Shown: piece after piece, positions 11,417 through 22,840 of the stretch
How the letters are laid out: every line of letters starts with the position of its first letter
Numbering within the stretch: the first letter of the stretch is position 1
NCBI GenBank assembly: GCA_023935145.1
Contig: CM043702.1
Coordinates: 79,980,320-80,044,319 of the forward strand
DNA length: 64,000 bases
Source: Bretschneidera sinensis
Taxonomy: Eukaryota; Streptophyta; Magnoliopsida; Brassicales; Akaniaceae
Direction: 5' to 3'
Notes under the pieces: generated by a model
The model's input: the letters and a program-made list of their open reading frames with translations, nothing else
Database searches by the model: none
Told to the model about the DNA's origin: nothing
Translations under genes and position numbers: made by a program

Positions 11417-12060
11417 TATTTGATACTTCTATCTATATTATATTTTTCTGCTTTCTAGTTTAGTTTCTTTTGTTTTGCTTTGTTTTCTTTTATGTTTTGT
11501 TTTGTGTGATGCAGGTTTACCTACGCTACGTTATTGGAGTTCCTCTCTCCCGTTGGTATGACTTTCTTATCTTTTGGTGACTTTGAAGACGCTGTCACAT
11601 TCTGGTTGGGGGTGGTAGGATATGCATGCTTGTTATATATTGTTTTGTGTGAAACTATCATGGCATGTTTGTGAGATTTCGCGATTTTTTGAACTGTTGA
11701 TGCATGATTACAACTCTGTTTTCATTAAGGTCCAATGACATTATCTTGATTAACACTGACTGTTTTCTAGAAACTCATTTTTGTGCACATACTAAGCTTT
11801 GTGGATTGTTTAGAGAGTGATGCATATGATCTTTGGTTTTTAACAATGTTTGAAGCACATTTGTTTTTATTGAGTGAAGAGTCTGAGAAAACTAGCATTG
11901 TGAAGTTTTATTGCCTACTTGAATTTGTTTTATTGCTATTTGAGATGCTTTGTTTGGCTTACCTTATATGTGGAGAAATGATTTGGTTAGTCGTCGAAGC
12001 CTTCGAATCCATCATTAAAATTTGCGCGGAGTTTTGATCGTCGACAACATTTTGGGAATG

Positions 12061-12215
12061 ATTCTTCTTCCATCAGTTTATTTATTTATATTGTAATTCT
12101 CTAAAAGAAAAAGGAAAAAAAAAGAGAAGAAAAAAAAATCATTCTTCTATCAACTTATTCATTTATATTGTAATTCTCTAAAAGAAAAAGGAAAAAAAAA
12201 AGAGAGAAGGAAAAA
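12061..12215. repeat. Tandem duplication, ~78-bp unit, A-rich
   Basis: Two copies start at about 12061 and 12139 (ATTCTTCT...CATC/AA..., then TTGTAATTCTCTAAAAGAAA and a run of A/G). Small indels in the purine run separate them. Confidence 0.75.
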
Positions 12216-12828
12216 AAATTAGAAAGAAGAAGAAGAAGAAGAAAATATCAGTTTTGGTTTTCTTCAGTTTTCAGTTTGTATTCGAAAGAAGGAAGATTCA
12301 ACAATTTAAAGAAGATAAGTTACCACACCACACTTAGAAGAAAGGAGCTTCAACACCAAAGCTTATTGATTAACCATTGAAATTTTGAGGTATTATATTG
12401 GTAAATGGGATAAAGTGTTCATGTGTGATTAGCCTATCTTGCTGTCGACTCTTGTTCACTTGCTTGTCCTAAATTGTTTGACCCTTTCACTGAGTGCTTT
12501 TATCTGCTTTCCAACTCCATGATTAAATACCTTGCCTCTTTAAATTGATAAACACTTTACCTGTGAGGATAATGGAGTTGAAGCTTCTTTCTTGGTTGAA
12601 TTCAAAGTTTTATGCATCATTGGTTTATGGAAAGAAAGTTTAGGCTTAGTGCACGCACTCATAGTTTCTCATAAGATATAATTTGAAATTCTTGTTAGCA
12701 TCTGTGAGCATTGACCAATGGTTGTTTGAATGCTAGATAGTTCTACAAAATTCTTGGATAAACAACATTCATGCTATGTTACTTTTCATGCATTGTTGTT
12801 TCGCTTGCATCACTAGGTGCTAGCAATG

Positions 12829-12842
12829 AGCTGGTGGGGGGT
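12829..12842 (+). promoter_or_regulatory. Polypurine tract of element B
   Basis: AGCTGGTGGGGGGT directly precedes the LTR start TGTAATTAGGG at 12843. It would prime plus-strand DNA synthesis. Confidence 0.6.
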
Positions 12843-14398
12843 TGTAATTAGGGCATGAAAATGCACTTCATACAAAGTTAATTATATGCATTTGTTGAGA
12901 TTAATTTTGATTATTCATTGAATTTCTTGACAAGTGTGGTCCTTTGGAGAATTCTGTGTTTTAGTGTGTTTTGCAGATTTAAAAAAACAAAGAAGCCTTA
13001 AACAAAAAAATATATAAAATATGTTTGAAAGAATCCACAACATCCGGACCAGTTCAGAGTAGGGCAACTGGGTTTCCTAAGAGGAGTGCAACAAAACCCA
13101 TCATTTCTAGACTATTAAAGATAAATTAAACATTTTGCTAAGTCATGTTGTCACTAGCAAAGGGTGAAAAGGAGTTTCACTAAATTGCTAGAATTACCCG
13201 TACAGATCAGTCTTTTTTGTGGATTAAAATGTGTTGATTCTAGAAGAACCAAAAGATGAGCCATATATGCTTGCAAAGATCTAGATGTCTATTTTTTGGA
13301 GAATTTGATGGCTTGTAAATATGATTTTTCTAGAGAAAGTTATGGTAGTTTTAGTAGACAAAGGTCAGGGTGTGCGTGATTTCAGCGTGGCAAAAGTGAA
13401 GGAGCTATTAAATTTCGATTTTTTTTGGGATTTGCACGGTCTGGACAACAACACAAATAGACTAGTTTTGGACAGTAGAAACCAGGCTTCGATAGCAGCA
13501 AACACATGGCCTGGACAACAGCATATTTGGGCCTAGACAGCAGCACAAGCACATAGCCTAAACAGAAACCCCAGGATGACTTTTCTATCTACAAAGTCAT
13601 CTCCATACAGCTATATAAGGATTTTAGACTCAAAGAACAAGGGGCTAAAGAGATACACACTGAATTTCTAGAGAGTCGTTGTGATTATGTATTATCAGCC
13701 AAGCTAAGTTTCAACCAAGGCGAAGAGATAAAGTCCTAGACATAGCGGGTTCGGCTTGTATTTAATTAAGTATTTGTGTTTTTAACATTGAATAATTATT
13801 TTAAGCTGTTCCCTTGATTTAATATTGAAGTTGATGTTTTTATATGACAGACAATTATATTTTCATCTCCTATAGGTTTTATTTAACTCTGGTGATTGTT
13901 GTTCTTTTTTTCTATATAATTTCAGTCATGCTTCTCTTATGTGTTGAATTTAGGGTGCAATTGATTTCGGTATATTAATTATATATGTTGGTCCTTTACT
14001 GCATTATTGTCTCTAGATATATCATCAATTTAGGATATCATATATGATTGACCGTTGCATTACTTGTAAAAACAAGAAGGGGATTGATCATAATAATTCA
14101 CAAAAGAATATTTTTTGTGCTTCCACTATTATTTTTCGATTAAGTATTTGGGATGTGAAATACGTAGTTGAGTTATAATTACTGAATTGATACAAGTTGA
14201 AGCTGTGATATTTAGGAGGGATTCTTGGATCCTTGCGTTCAATTATATCATTTAATTCTCAACATTTTCTTAATATTAATTTTTAATTTTGTTTCCATTT
14301 TTTTTTCCTAAGACTTTGATTGTAGAACATTCTCTTCATGGGATCGACACCCCATTCTATACTGCTGCTACTGCATAGTATTATTTGGGTGTAATTCA
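12843..14398 (+). repeat. Element B 3' LTR
   Basis: It starts TGTAATTAGG after the polypurine tract and ends GTGTAATTCA at 14398. Its last ~895 bases match the truncated 5' LTR. The next base onward (TAGTGTTTCCTTCTGG) is already element A RNase H. The 5' boundary depends on the polypurine tract, because the corresponding part of the 5' LTR is deleted. Confidence 0.78.
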
Positions 14399-14960
14399 TA
14401 GTGTTTCCTTCTGGTGATGAAGTATTTGTGGTGTCTAGTGATAAGTCACATCAAGGGTTGGGATGTATGTTGATGCAACTTGGGAGAGTTATAGCTTATG
14501 CTTCTAAGCAATTGAAGAACCATGAGAGGAATTACCTGACCCATGATTTAGAATTGGCTACTATAGTTTTTGCTTTGAAGATTTGGTGACATCATCTGTA
14601 TGGAACCACTTGTGAAATTTTTACTAATCATAAAAGTTTGACGCATTTACCTACCCAGAAAGAGTTGAATTTGAGGCAGAGGAGGTGGATGGAGTTGATT
14701 AGTGATTATAACTATACAATTCATTATCATCCAAGAAACCTAATGTAGTAGCTGATGCATTGAGTAGAAAGTCTAGAGGGAGATTAGCTGCTATTGGGAG
14801 TTATGATACTAGCTTGATGATAGATTTAAGAAAAATGATGATACAATTGAGTGCCAGTGATGGAGGAGTATTGATGGCAAATATGGTGGTACAATCTCCT
14901 ATTATTGATCGCTTATTACAGATCCAAAGTAAAGATGAAGGGATAGAGAAGACCAGATAG
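14399..14960 (+). pseudogene. RNase H of element A, resumed after element B
   Basis: 14401-14589 encodes [20 protein letters not shown], then [22 protein letters not shown], the start of a gypsy RNase H. It continues through stops to TNHKSLTHL (about 14625) and [18 protein letters not shown] (about 14683). This joins conceptually to the RT left of 5152, with about 110 codons missing between. The usual catalytic first Asp (SDAS) reads SDKS, so Asp is retained. Confidence 0.83.
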
Positions 14961-15975
14961 GAAATATTGAGTGGGAAGCCGACTGGGTTTAGAATTATAG
15001 AAGATAGTATGGTGGTATTGGGACATAGAGTTTGTGTTCTCAATGATGTGGAGATGAGAAATGAGATACTAAGAGAGGCTCATGATTCTATATATTCTAT
15101 GCACCCGGGTAATAATAAAATGTACAGGGTGTTGAGACAGAATTATTGGTGATTAAGGATGAAGAAGGATGTAGCGAAGTATATTTCTAGATGTTTGACT
15201 TATCAACAGGTGAAGTATGAGAATAGACATCCAGCAGGTTTATTACAACCTCTTCTAGTACCTCAATGGGCATAGGAGAATGTGAGCATGGATTTTGTTT
15301 CTCATTTTTCCCGTACCCAGAAGGTCATGATGCTGTATAGGTTATAGTAGATAGACTTTCTAAGTTTTCTCATTTCCTTCCTATTAAAACTACCTAGAGT
15401 CCTGAAAAGTTGGTTGAATTGTATGTAGCGGAGATTGTGAGATTACATAAAGTACTTTTAAGTAATGTATCAGATAGAGATTCTAGATTTACTTTTAGAT
15501 TTTAGAGGGGTTTTCAAGAAGCTATGGGTATGCAATTGCAGTTTAGTACAACTTTTCATATGCAAACTAATGGACAGACAGAGAGAATCATCAAAATACT
15601 AGAAGATATGTTGAGGGCAAGTGTATTGAGTTTCTCAATGAGTTGGGATGCTTATTTACTTTTGATCGAGTTTGCATACAATAATTAGTATCGAACCAGT
15701 ATTGGGATGACACCATTTGAATCTTTATATGGTAGAAGGTGTAGAACTCCAGTATGTTGGGAAGAACTTGGAGAAAGAAAGATGTTTGGTCCAAAAATGA
15801 TAGATTTAACTATTGAGAGAATCAAACTGTTTAGAGAGAAACTTAGAGGTGCACAAAACAGACAGAAGGGATATACTGATAATAGAAGACAACCACTTGA
15901 GTTTCAAGTTGGTGACTGGGTATTTTTGAAAATATCTCTGTGGAAGGGTGTATTGAGGTTTAAAAAGAAGGGAAG
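14961..15975 (+). pseudogene. Integrase of element A
   Basis: Zinc-binding N-domain: EAHDSIYSMHPGNNKMY...YW, then SRCLTYQQVK (about 15186), where the second Cys of CxxC is Tyr. The core shows MDFVSHF (about 15290), DRDSRF (about 15475) and NGQTERIIK (about 15570), giving candidate D, D and E. The fold continues with AYNN, GMTPFESLYGRRCRTPVCW (15707 onward) and FQVGDWVFLKIS. Several stops interrupt (15150, 15273, 15345, 15504, 15687), and the frame changes near 15975. Confidence 0.82.
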
Positions 15976-16326
15976 TTGAGTCCGAGATTTGTGGGGCTAT
16001 ATGAGGTGATTGAGAGAGTTAAACTAGTAGCATATAGATTGGATTTGCCTCAAGAGTTAAAGCAATTACATAGCATGTTTCATGTTTCACTTTTGAGAAA
16101 GTGTTTACATGATGAATCCCATAGTATTCAGAATCAGGCTATAGAACTTCACGAAGATTTGACCTTTATGCAAGTACTAACCAGAATTCTAGACAGAAAG
16201 GAACAAGTCTTGCATAATAAAGTCATTTCTTTGATTCAAGTATTATGGCGAAACAAAGATATTGAAGAAATTACTTGGGAGCATGATGCAAGAATGAGGG
16301 AAGAATACCCCCAATCTTTTTCATGA
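15976..16326 (+). pseudogene. Integrase C-terminus with chromodomain-like tail, element A
   Basis: SPRFVGLYEVIERVKLVAYRL and MFHVSLLRKCLHD are the conserved integrase C-terminal blocks. They are followed by RILDRKEQVLHNKVISLIQV and LWRNKDIEEITWEHDARMRE, ending YPQSF. The last block resembles the chromodomain-like tail of plant chromoviruses (Tekay/Del type), thought to steer integration to heterochromatin. This final exon-sized piece is open over 116 codons. Confidence 0.8.
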
Positions 16327-16375
16327 ATTAGGTAAGAAAATTTCAGGGATGAAATTTTTATAAGGTGGGTAGAAT

Positions 16376-18253
16376 TGTAATGCCCGTATTTTTAAAGTAA
16401 GGGTAAAGAAATAATTCGATAAATATGAAATAAAATTAAAATAATTCTTTTGAGAGAAAAAGAGGGTGTGCAACACCTGGGTCTAGGTGTTGCATGCATT
16501 TTGACAACTTACCCTAGGAAAACGGTGCAAACGGTGCCAACGACAAAAACTTAATATAAAAAATGTTTTGTTTATTTAAATCTTACAAAATCCTGTTTGG
16601 TTTTCTTCTTTCTTCAATCCAAATTTCTCTATTTCTTTAAACACTTGAGGATTGAAAGAAAAGTTGAAAGAGTAAAATTTTGAAGAGATTTAGAGAGTCA
16701 AGGAAAGCTCAAAGAAAAACAAAAGGTAATAATGTGAATTTTATTTTTTTGAAAATTAACATACATGAAAATATTTCGAAATTTGATGTGGAAATTTAAA
16801 GGGTATGAATTATGGACAAATTGAAGAATAAATTAGAAATGTTAACATAAATGTTATTTCAGGTGTTGACAATCAACAATCGGGGAAAATTGCTGAAAAG
16901 AGCAGAAAAGGTAAGGAGGTGATCCATAGGTAGCTCTAAGTGCTATGTGGTGAGTTAGATTTACTTTTAGTAATCAAGATAAATATGAAATATTAAGTGA
17001 TAATATTTGAATTAATTATTGAACAATGATTGGTTGATATATGAAAGTTGGTTGATAGGATATATGAGGAGATAATTTAGTGAATATGATAAAAATAATA
17101 AATTTAAGAAAGAGCTAGATAGTTGAATTGAGTGCTTGAATGTATGCTTGATTTAATATTATCGCTCATATGTATAAAAATAAAAAGACTAGGAAGGCAA
17201 CTAGTCAACTTATTTTCATACTATTGCTCATATGTAGGAAATAAATTACCATGAAGGCAGCTAGTCTAACTGAAAAGAACCGAGAAGGCAACTAATCTAA
17301 ATGAAATAAGAGAACCGTGGTAGCCAGTATAGCTGAAAATAAAAGAACCGGGAAGGTAGTCGGTCTAAATGAAAATAAAAGAACTGGGAAGGCAGTCAGT
17401 CTAAGCTAAAGCATGTCGATATGTGGGAAGACGTTCCCGAATGATAATATGAAATGATCTAATAATTTAAATTCATGCATTGCATTTGTTTTAAATACTG
17501 ATTATTATTGCTTTAGATGTGAAACTGTCATTGTTGATTTTAAATTTATTGATAAATGAATGTCTCACAGAGAGACATATTATGAGAAAAAAATATGAAA
17601 GTTGATATGATAAGAATTATCTGAGTGATTGATTATATGTTGTGAACCTTATAACGAGGTAAATGATGAGGTTGAATTGAAAATTTAGAGATGATTAAAT
17701 ATATGATTGAAAAATTGATGTGTTTGATAATTAATTTAAGAAGATATTATATAATGGTGGGAATTATGAAACGAATAGTGATAATAGAATGTTGTTATTG
17801 AATTATATGAGAAAATAGATGAATGAATATCAGAAGATTATTAAACACAATTGAATTATAAGATGTGACTAGAAGTATATAATTGAAAGCTTCTAGTAAA
17901 TTTAATTCATTAAGCTTGTGAAGCTCACTCCTCATTGTTAAATAATTTCAGGTAGTAGGTAGGAAAGATAGATTGGCGAGTTGATATTCTGCCTGAGTCA
18001 TTATCTGTAAGCCACATGGTGGACATCCTCAGACTAATGAGAAAAAAATATTTGTAAATATTGATGCATAATATGTTGTATACAACATGTCAGTTGGAAT
18101 CTTAATAATGTAACTCCCCTGTTGAGGGTTGAGGATTTATTATGTAGAAAATTTCAATTAGTATTTTTAAATTGTTACATATATGTGTAATGTTGGGATT
18201 TCAAAATTTGACGACATGTCTCTAGAGCGGCCAACCCGGGATGAGTTGTTACA
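16376..18253 (+). repeat. Element A 3' LTR
   Basis: It starts TGTAATGCCCG after a purine-rich tract (AAGGTGGGTAGAA) and ends GTTGTTACA. At 1878 bp it is full length. Everything from about 16703 on aligns with 950-2455. It contains the ~36-bp tandem array at about 17190-17410. The five bases after it (CCTAC) would be the target duplication, but the 5' partner is off the window. Confidence 0.87.
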
Positions 18254-19831
18254 CCTACGCTCCTAATAGTGCACTATAAATAGGACAATTACATTTGAAG
18301 ATTACTTCACTTCAATCTCTCTGCAATTCTGATGTAAAGAGAACATTGATCAGTTTATATGATTTTTTTTGTGAGATAAACAGTCTCACGACATAGACCA
18401 TTAATCATCTGGGACAAATAGTGATATTCGAGCTTGGTTCTTCTTCCTAAAGCACAATTTATTTGACTAATGTTATTGCTTAAAGAATAAAAAAAAAACC
18501 GATATGGATGTTTCATGAAAATAAATAAAGGAAAACTTTTAGAAAAAATATTGAATTTCCATAAAACAAAGAAGGATTTCACCCTGGACAAAGAAGAACA
18601 TTATAGTACAACCAAATCAAAACAATAATTGATTTTTTCTTTTCAGTAAATTAAGTAGAACCAATCATTAGTGATCATTGACAATACCAATGCCATCAGA
18701 GACAAAAACAAAAATCTATATTGCACCAAGTACAATGTGAAGCTTGGCTCTTCAACCATCATGATTTTTCAAATGAAAATCATTATTTGTTGAATGCTAG
18801 ATTGGATTAATAAATATGGAAAAATATGTCATGACATTGATGTCACTCAAATTGAGGAAGTCGCTAGTTGTCTCACACTACTATGAAACAAATTTGAGTA
18901 GATCTTGCTGCAAACGTTGACCACATTTTTGGTGGTTTCCAGAAAGGTCACAAGAAGGAACGCGGACCGTAGACAAGACAAAATTATCAATGCAGAGGAA
19001 AAGAGATTGATGCTTCCACATAACCCATAATTCGGCCACGTGATCGAAATTTTCTATTGTCCAACGTACATTTTGCCCGAGGGTCTAGATGAAGATCGCT
19101 GATGTCTTTGTCGTCGATCGCCCTTTGTATCAATTCGTGTACTAAGTTGCGAGGAAGATGGAGATCAATGTTTTCAACTGACCATCCAGACATTTTTGGG
19201 TTGAACTTTTATGTTCTTTGGCCCCTATTAAGTTTTGGTGCATTTTTATAGGGAAAATTACATTAACTACCCTGTGTTTTGGTCAGTTTTTCGATTACCT
19301 CCCTATTGTTTGGTAATAGATAGAAACCTCCCTTGTCTTGTTTAACTTTGACATTTTTTTAAACAAAAACCTTCCTCCATTACATCTTTTATGAGTCAAC
19401 CCGTTAGATTTGGGTCAAAGAGGTTGTCCACCTCATTAATTATTTTTAAAAACCTAATAATAGTCGTCTTCCTGAAAACCCAAGTTCCAGTACGCTCAAG
19501 CTCTTTTTAATTTCTCTTCTTCTTCAACTCTCTTCTATTTCGTTGTTTCGTTTCATTTCATATGATACTCCTTCATCACCCATTCATCACCTCAATCTGA
19601 ATACACTCAAGCTAACCTATTCAAAAATAGCTCCATCTCACCTATTCATCAATGGCTCCATCAACGGTTCACATATGTTATCATCATTTGGTAATTTGAT
19701 TTTAAAATTCCTCACTGTTTTGCTTTATTTGTTCAATAATTTTTTTAAATCACCTACAATTTAATACACTATTTCATTTGTAAAATTTACAAGTCCTTTG
19801 CTTTATTTGTTAAAGAATTTTTGGAAATGAC
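18254..19831. other. Unassigned AT-rich stretch
   Basis: Apart from a short open stretch at 18987-19193 nothing is recognised. 19245-19330 (for example AGGGAAAATTACATTAACTA) resembles sequence found at ends of some plant DNA transposons, but no inverted partner was found. Confidence 0.4.
18987..19193 (-). CDS. Unrecognised short open stretch, 68 codons
   Basis: It starts with ATG at 19193 (MSGWSVENIDLHLPRN) and is hydrophilic and charged, with low-complexity-free, gene-like composition (AIDDKDISDLHLDPRAKC). No family was recognised. No second exon, signal peptide or membrane segment can be seen. It lies upstream of neither a retroelement ORF nor an obvious promoter. It may be an exon or fragment of a host gene, or chance. 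Confidence 0.25.
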   Translation of the reverse strand: MSGWSVENIDLHLPRNLVHELIQRAIDDKDISDLHLDPRAKCTLDNRKFRSRGRIMGYVEASISFPLH

Positions 19832-20530
19832 TCATAATTTCGTCAGATTATGCCAAATAGGATTCAATTGCGTCCTAACAATCTCATCAAATGACTTGAA
19901 CAACCCATTCTCCATCGCTAGATCCTCCACATCGACCTTATTGGTATTTCTCATCTCCTTCAAGCAAGCGTATATGACCTCAAAGTCAATGACCTGAAAC
20001 CTGGGTGAGAGGTGGAGACTCCTGATGAAAAAACACTTTATGGTCCTCTCGGTTTTGGCAAAAACAGAGATTGATACGAGGATGCAAGATTGACGACAGA
20101 GGAAGGGGGAAGCTTTTGGGTGAAGAGATCGAAAACGAGGATGCGAGATCAACAAGGGAAGAATAGGGAAGCTTTTGGGTAAGGAGATCGATGACAAGGA
20201 TGCGAGGGGTGATGAAGAAGGGTTTGCTGAAGGAGTAAAAGGAGTGGCTGTTGAAAATCACCAAGTAATTCCAAGTTGTGACCTTCAAACACCCAAATCT
20301 AGAATGATTTGAATAAAGACAAGAATCAAACCACAAAAGAGAAAACACAAGCAATTGCTATCGAGGTTTGGCATTTTGCCTATGTCCCTATGAGCTCCTC
20401 TGAGCTCTTTACACTACATCAATGGAGTTCTTACAATTACAGCCACAACTCTTCAAGAACAAGATAAACACTTGTGTATTTGATACAAGTTATGTTTATT
20501 GTTGCTATATAACCCTTTATATAGAGCAAT

Positions 20531-20896
20531 CTTGAAGGTAATGACAAGTTGTGCCCTCTATGCTCTGACCAAGAAGAGAACAAGGAGCACCTCTTCTTCT
20601 CCTGTAGAGTCAGTAAGGAAATCTGGGTATCCATCATCAAATAGCTGGGCAACATGAGGCAAATGATAACAATTAAGAGTGCCATTAGATGGACTCTCAA
20701 AATGAAAGGTACTGGCCCCCCTGCAGTGGAAAGGAAGTCTGCCCTTGCTAGCACAGTCTACAACATTTGGCTTGCCAGAAATGCCAAGATTTTTGACAAG
20801 GCCCCTGTCACTCCTGCCAGCATAGTGAAGAAGATCCAGACTGGTATCTACAGAATTGTCTATGCTGCTTGCCCTGAGCATAGGCTTCTGCTCTAG
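20531..20896 (+). pseudogene. C-terminal end of LINE reverse-transcriptase polyprotein
   Basis: The frame through 20552 reads CPLCSDQEENKEHLFFSC, the CxxC...H...C zinc-binding motif found after RT in plant LINEs (zf-RVT type). Then come a stop near 20642 and IWLARNAKIF (about 20762-20791), the usual closing block. It ends at a TAG at 20894. Only the extreme C-terminus survives 5' truncation. It would bind nucleic acid during target-primed reverse transcription. Confidence 0.82.
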
Positions 20897-21278
20897 ATTC
20901 TGCCCAGAAGGTTCTTTGCCCCTTATGTTTGGTGCTTGGTTGTTCTTCTTGTTTTGTTTCCCTTGTATTTCCCAGGGTATACCCTGGTTTGTATTGCTCA
21001 GTTTGGCTTCTCCTTACTGCTTTGCTTTATTGGTTATTTCCTGGGTATGCCCAGCTCCCATGTAAGTTTTTGGTTGGTTGTTTTTGTGAGGGCTGCATGA
21101 TGGTCAGCTAGATACTTTGTTGATCCCATGTTTGGGATTTCTTGTGTAGTTCTTTAGGCTTTGTATTAGCCTCTTCTTTTGTTGTATATGCCTCACTTGT
21201 ATATCTCATGGGTATGCCCAGTGCTTTTTGTACATTTTTGATCAATTAATACATGTTTATTTACAGATAAAAAAAAAA
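20531..21278 (+). mobile_element. 5'-truncated LINE (non-LTR retrotransposon) inside copia-2's 3' LTR
   Basis: The uninterrupted 5' LTR reads AGAGCAATAACTACC at 25790-25804. In the 3' LTR the same site is split after AGAGCAAT by 748 bases ending in a run of about ten A. The insert codes for the last part of a LINE polyprotein, then a T/G-rich 3' UTR typical of plant LINEs. Any target duplication is at most AAT, unusually short. Confidence 0.87.
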
Positions 21279-21627
21279 TAACTACCATAACTAATCTTGA
21301 AGCCAATCTTAGACTTTATATCTTAAGAACCAACCAATCATAGCCCTCTAAGTGGTTTAAGTGAACCTATGCATTTTAACCAAAACAACACACCAGCTGA
21401 AGGAGCCCGAAATCTGGTTTCAGGAAGACTTCGTGCCACGGCGCGGAACAAGGTGTGTCACGGCGAACTCCAAAATCGTGGACTTCCACACATGAGGACG
21501 GGCGGGTTGCAAGTAGTCTGTACCTAGGCACAAAGGTCCGCACCGCAGCCCTCAAAGCTTTTGTCTAGGCGCCAAATGCTGCTGAAGCTGAAATTCTGCA
21601 GCAAGGCCATCTCTTCTCAAGAACTCC

Positions 21628-21867
21628 TCAACCTTTAATTCTTAGCGTTAGAACTTTGGTGACTAAATCTGCAGGATTTTCTTTCGTTGCCACTTTATCC
21701 ACATGAATGCTTCCTTCTGTAACCTTTTCCCGAATGAAATGATACCGAACATCCACATACTTAGTCCTCTCATGGAATACCGGATTCTTACACAAATGCA
21801 ACGCACTTTGGAAGCTATTAAGGGGCTCTATGGTGGTATTCGGATAGCCAATGCTCTCAGCAACCAC
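21628..21867 (-). pseudogene. RNase H tail of copia-2
   Basis: YVDVRYHFIREKVTEGSIHV and KENPADLVTKVLTL are the conserved end of copia RNase H (normally KHIDIRYHFIRE...NPADMLTKPL). Upstream, between 22137 and 21870, the RNase H core survives only as scattered pieces with stops. The frame runs directly into LTR sequence and stops by chance at 21630. Confidence 0.82.
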
Positions 21868-22139
21868 TTCATCCTAAGCCAATGCTCATTTTCGGGATTA
21901 CTCATAAACTTGTTGAGAACACTAATGGCATGAGAAATGTCGGGTTTAGTGCTTACCATAGTGAATATGACTGATCCAACTGCACTAGAGTAAGGGACCT
22001 TTTCCATTTCCTTCTTCTCCTCATCTGAACTAGGACATTAATCGCTAGAGAACTTGGAATGACCAGTAAGGGGAATTTTTACTATCTTCCATAAAGAACT
22101 TAGACATCATCTTTTCTATGTAAGAAGTCTGAGAAACCT

Positions 22140-22840
22140 TCAACCTATTTCTCTTCCTTTCTGGATTATACACATCCTAAGGATATTTTGAGCATGACCA
22201 AGATCCTTCATCTCAAACTCCGAGCTGAGTTGAGACTTCAACCTCTCTATCCTCTCCTTGTTGCTACCAACCAAAAGTATATCATCAACATAGATGAGAA
22301 TAATAATGATTTCCTCCACCTTGTCACCTTTATAGTATAAGCACGAATCATAGTAGCTCCTCATGAAACCCAAGCTAACTACAAAGGAATCAAACCTCTT
22401 ATTCCACTGCTAAGGTGATTGCTTCAAGCTATAGAGAGATTTCTTTAAAATACACACCAAATCCCCCTGCCTTCCTTCCTTATAGCCTTCAGGTTGTCTC
22501 ATGTAGATGGTTTCATCAAGCTCTCCATGTAAGAACATTGTCTTCACATCCATTTGCTCAATCTCCCAATTAAATTGGACCACCATAGCTAACACCATCC
22601 TTATTGTCTTGTATTTCACAACCAGTGAGAAAATTTCTGTGAAATCTATGCCTTCTCTTTGTGTGAACCCCTTCGCCACTAGTCTAGCCTTATACCGGAC
22701 TTTATCTCCTAGAGTTTTTCCTTCTTTGATCTTGTAAATCCACTTACAATCCACAACTCTCTGTTTTTCTAGTTTTGACACCAATTCCTAAGTGTTGTTC
22801 TTCCTCAAAGAATGCATTTCCTCCCCCATAGCTAGCTTCC
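22140..22840 (-). pseudogene. Reverse transcriptase of copia-2
   Basis: 22784-22410 encodes CKWIYKIKEG, KARLVAKGFTQREGIDF, EQMDVKTMFLHGELDETIYM and LKKSLYSLKQSP, followed by a stop where W/R is expected. 22373-22140 continues GFMRSYYDSCLYY, ILIYVDDILLVGSN and LSSEFEMKDLGHAQNILRM. The YVDD catalytic motif is intact. The N-terminal NNSWELV-like block is at about 22790-22820 with a stop inside it. Confidence 0.88.

Larger units (their letters stand above)
11417..12842 (+). other. Long non-coding 3' region of element B
   Basis: About 1.4 kb between the integrase stop and the 3' LTR. Athila elements often carry an env-like ORF here. No convincing one is visible. An 84-codon open stretch at 11783-12037 has no recognisable motif. 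The region holds a purine-rich tandem repeat (12061-12215) and ends in a polypurine tract. Confidence 0.6.
5153..14398 (+). mobile_element. Element B: Athila-like Ty3/gypsy retrotransposon inserted in element A
   Basis: LTR stretches at 5153-6076 and 12843-14398 flank a tRNA-Asp type primer site and gag, protease, RT, RNase H and integrase of Athila/Tat type. Hallmarks are the DLG-type protease (LLDLGDSVNLMPY), the FMDD RT motif and an HHCC plus DD35E integrase, with no chromodomain. Internal stops, a gag deletion and several frameshifts make it non-functional. No target duplication can be seen, because the 5' LTR lacks its first ~630 bases together with part of element A. The 3' flank reads directly into A's RNase H. 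Confidence 0.88.
950..18253 (+). mobile_element. Element A: Ty3/gypsy chromovirus-type LTR retrotransposon, nested and degenerate
   Basis: Two matching LTR stretches (950-2455 and 16376-18253) flank a tRNA-Met type primer site and gag, protease, RT, RNase H and integrase in gypsy order on the plus strand. The integrase ends in a segment resembling the C-terminal chromodomain-like region of Tekay/Del chromoviruses. The body is split by element B (5153-14398), and the 5' LTR by a copia element ending at 949. Many stops, at least one frameshift, a protease S-to-P change and an RT Asp-to-Tyr change show that it is dead. The clade is inferred from motifs. The gypsy order and LTR pairing are directly visible. 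Confidence 0.85.
20249..21645 (-). repeat. Copia-2 3' LTR, carrying a LINE insertion and lacking its first 14 bases
   Basis: 20249-20530 and 21279-21645 match the 5' LTR at 25514-26175. The TG end proper of this minus-strand LTR (the 14 bases equal to 26162-26175) is missing. Coding sequence for the RNase H tail runs straight into CTAAGAATTAAAGG. The polypurine tract and the ORF end were lost in the same deletion. Confidence 0.88.

Noticed and set aside
11783..12037. 84-codon ORF in the env position of element B
   Set aside because: No transmembrane or envelope-like motif, no similarity to neighbours, and a length within chance for AT-rich DNA.
19245..19330. Possible terminal inverted repeat of a Mutator-like or pack-MULE element carrying the UVH1 fragment
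   Set aside because: No inverted partner or 9-base target duplication could be found to the right of the pseudogene, up to about 28100.
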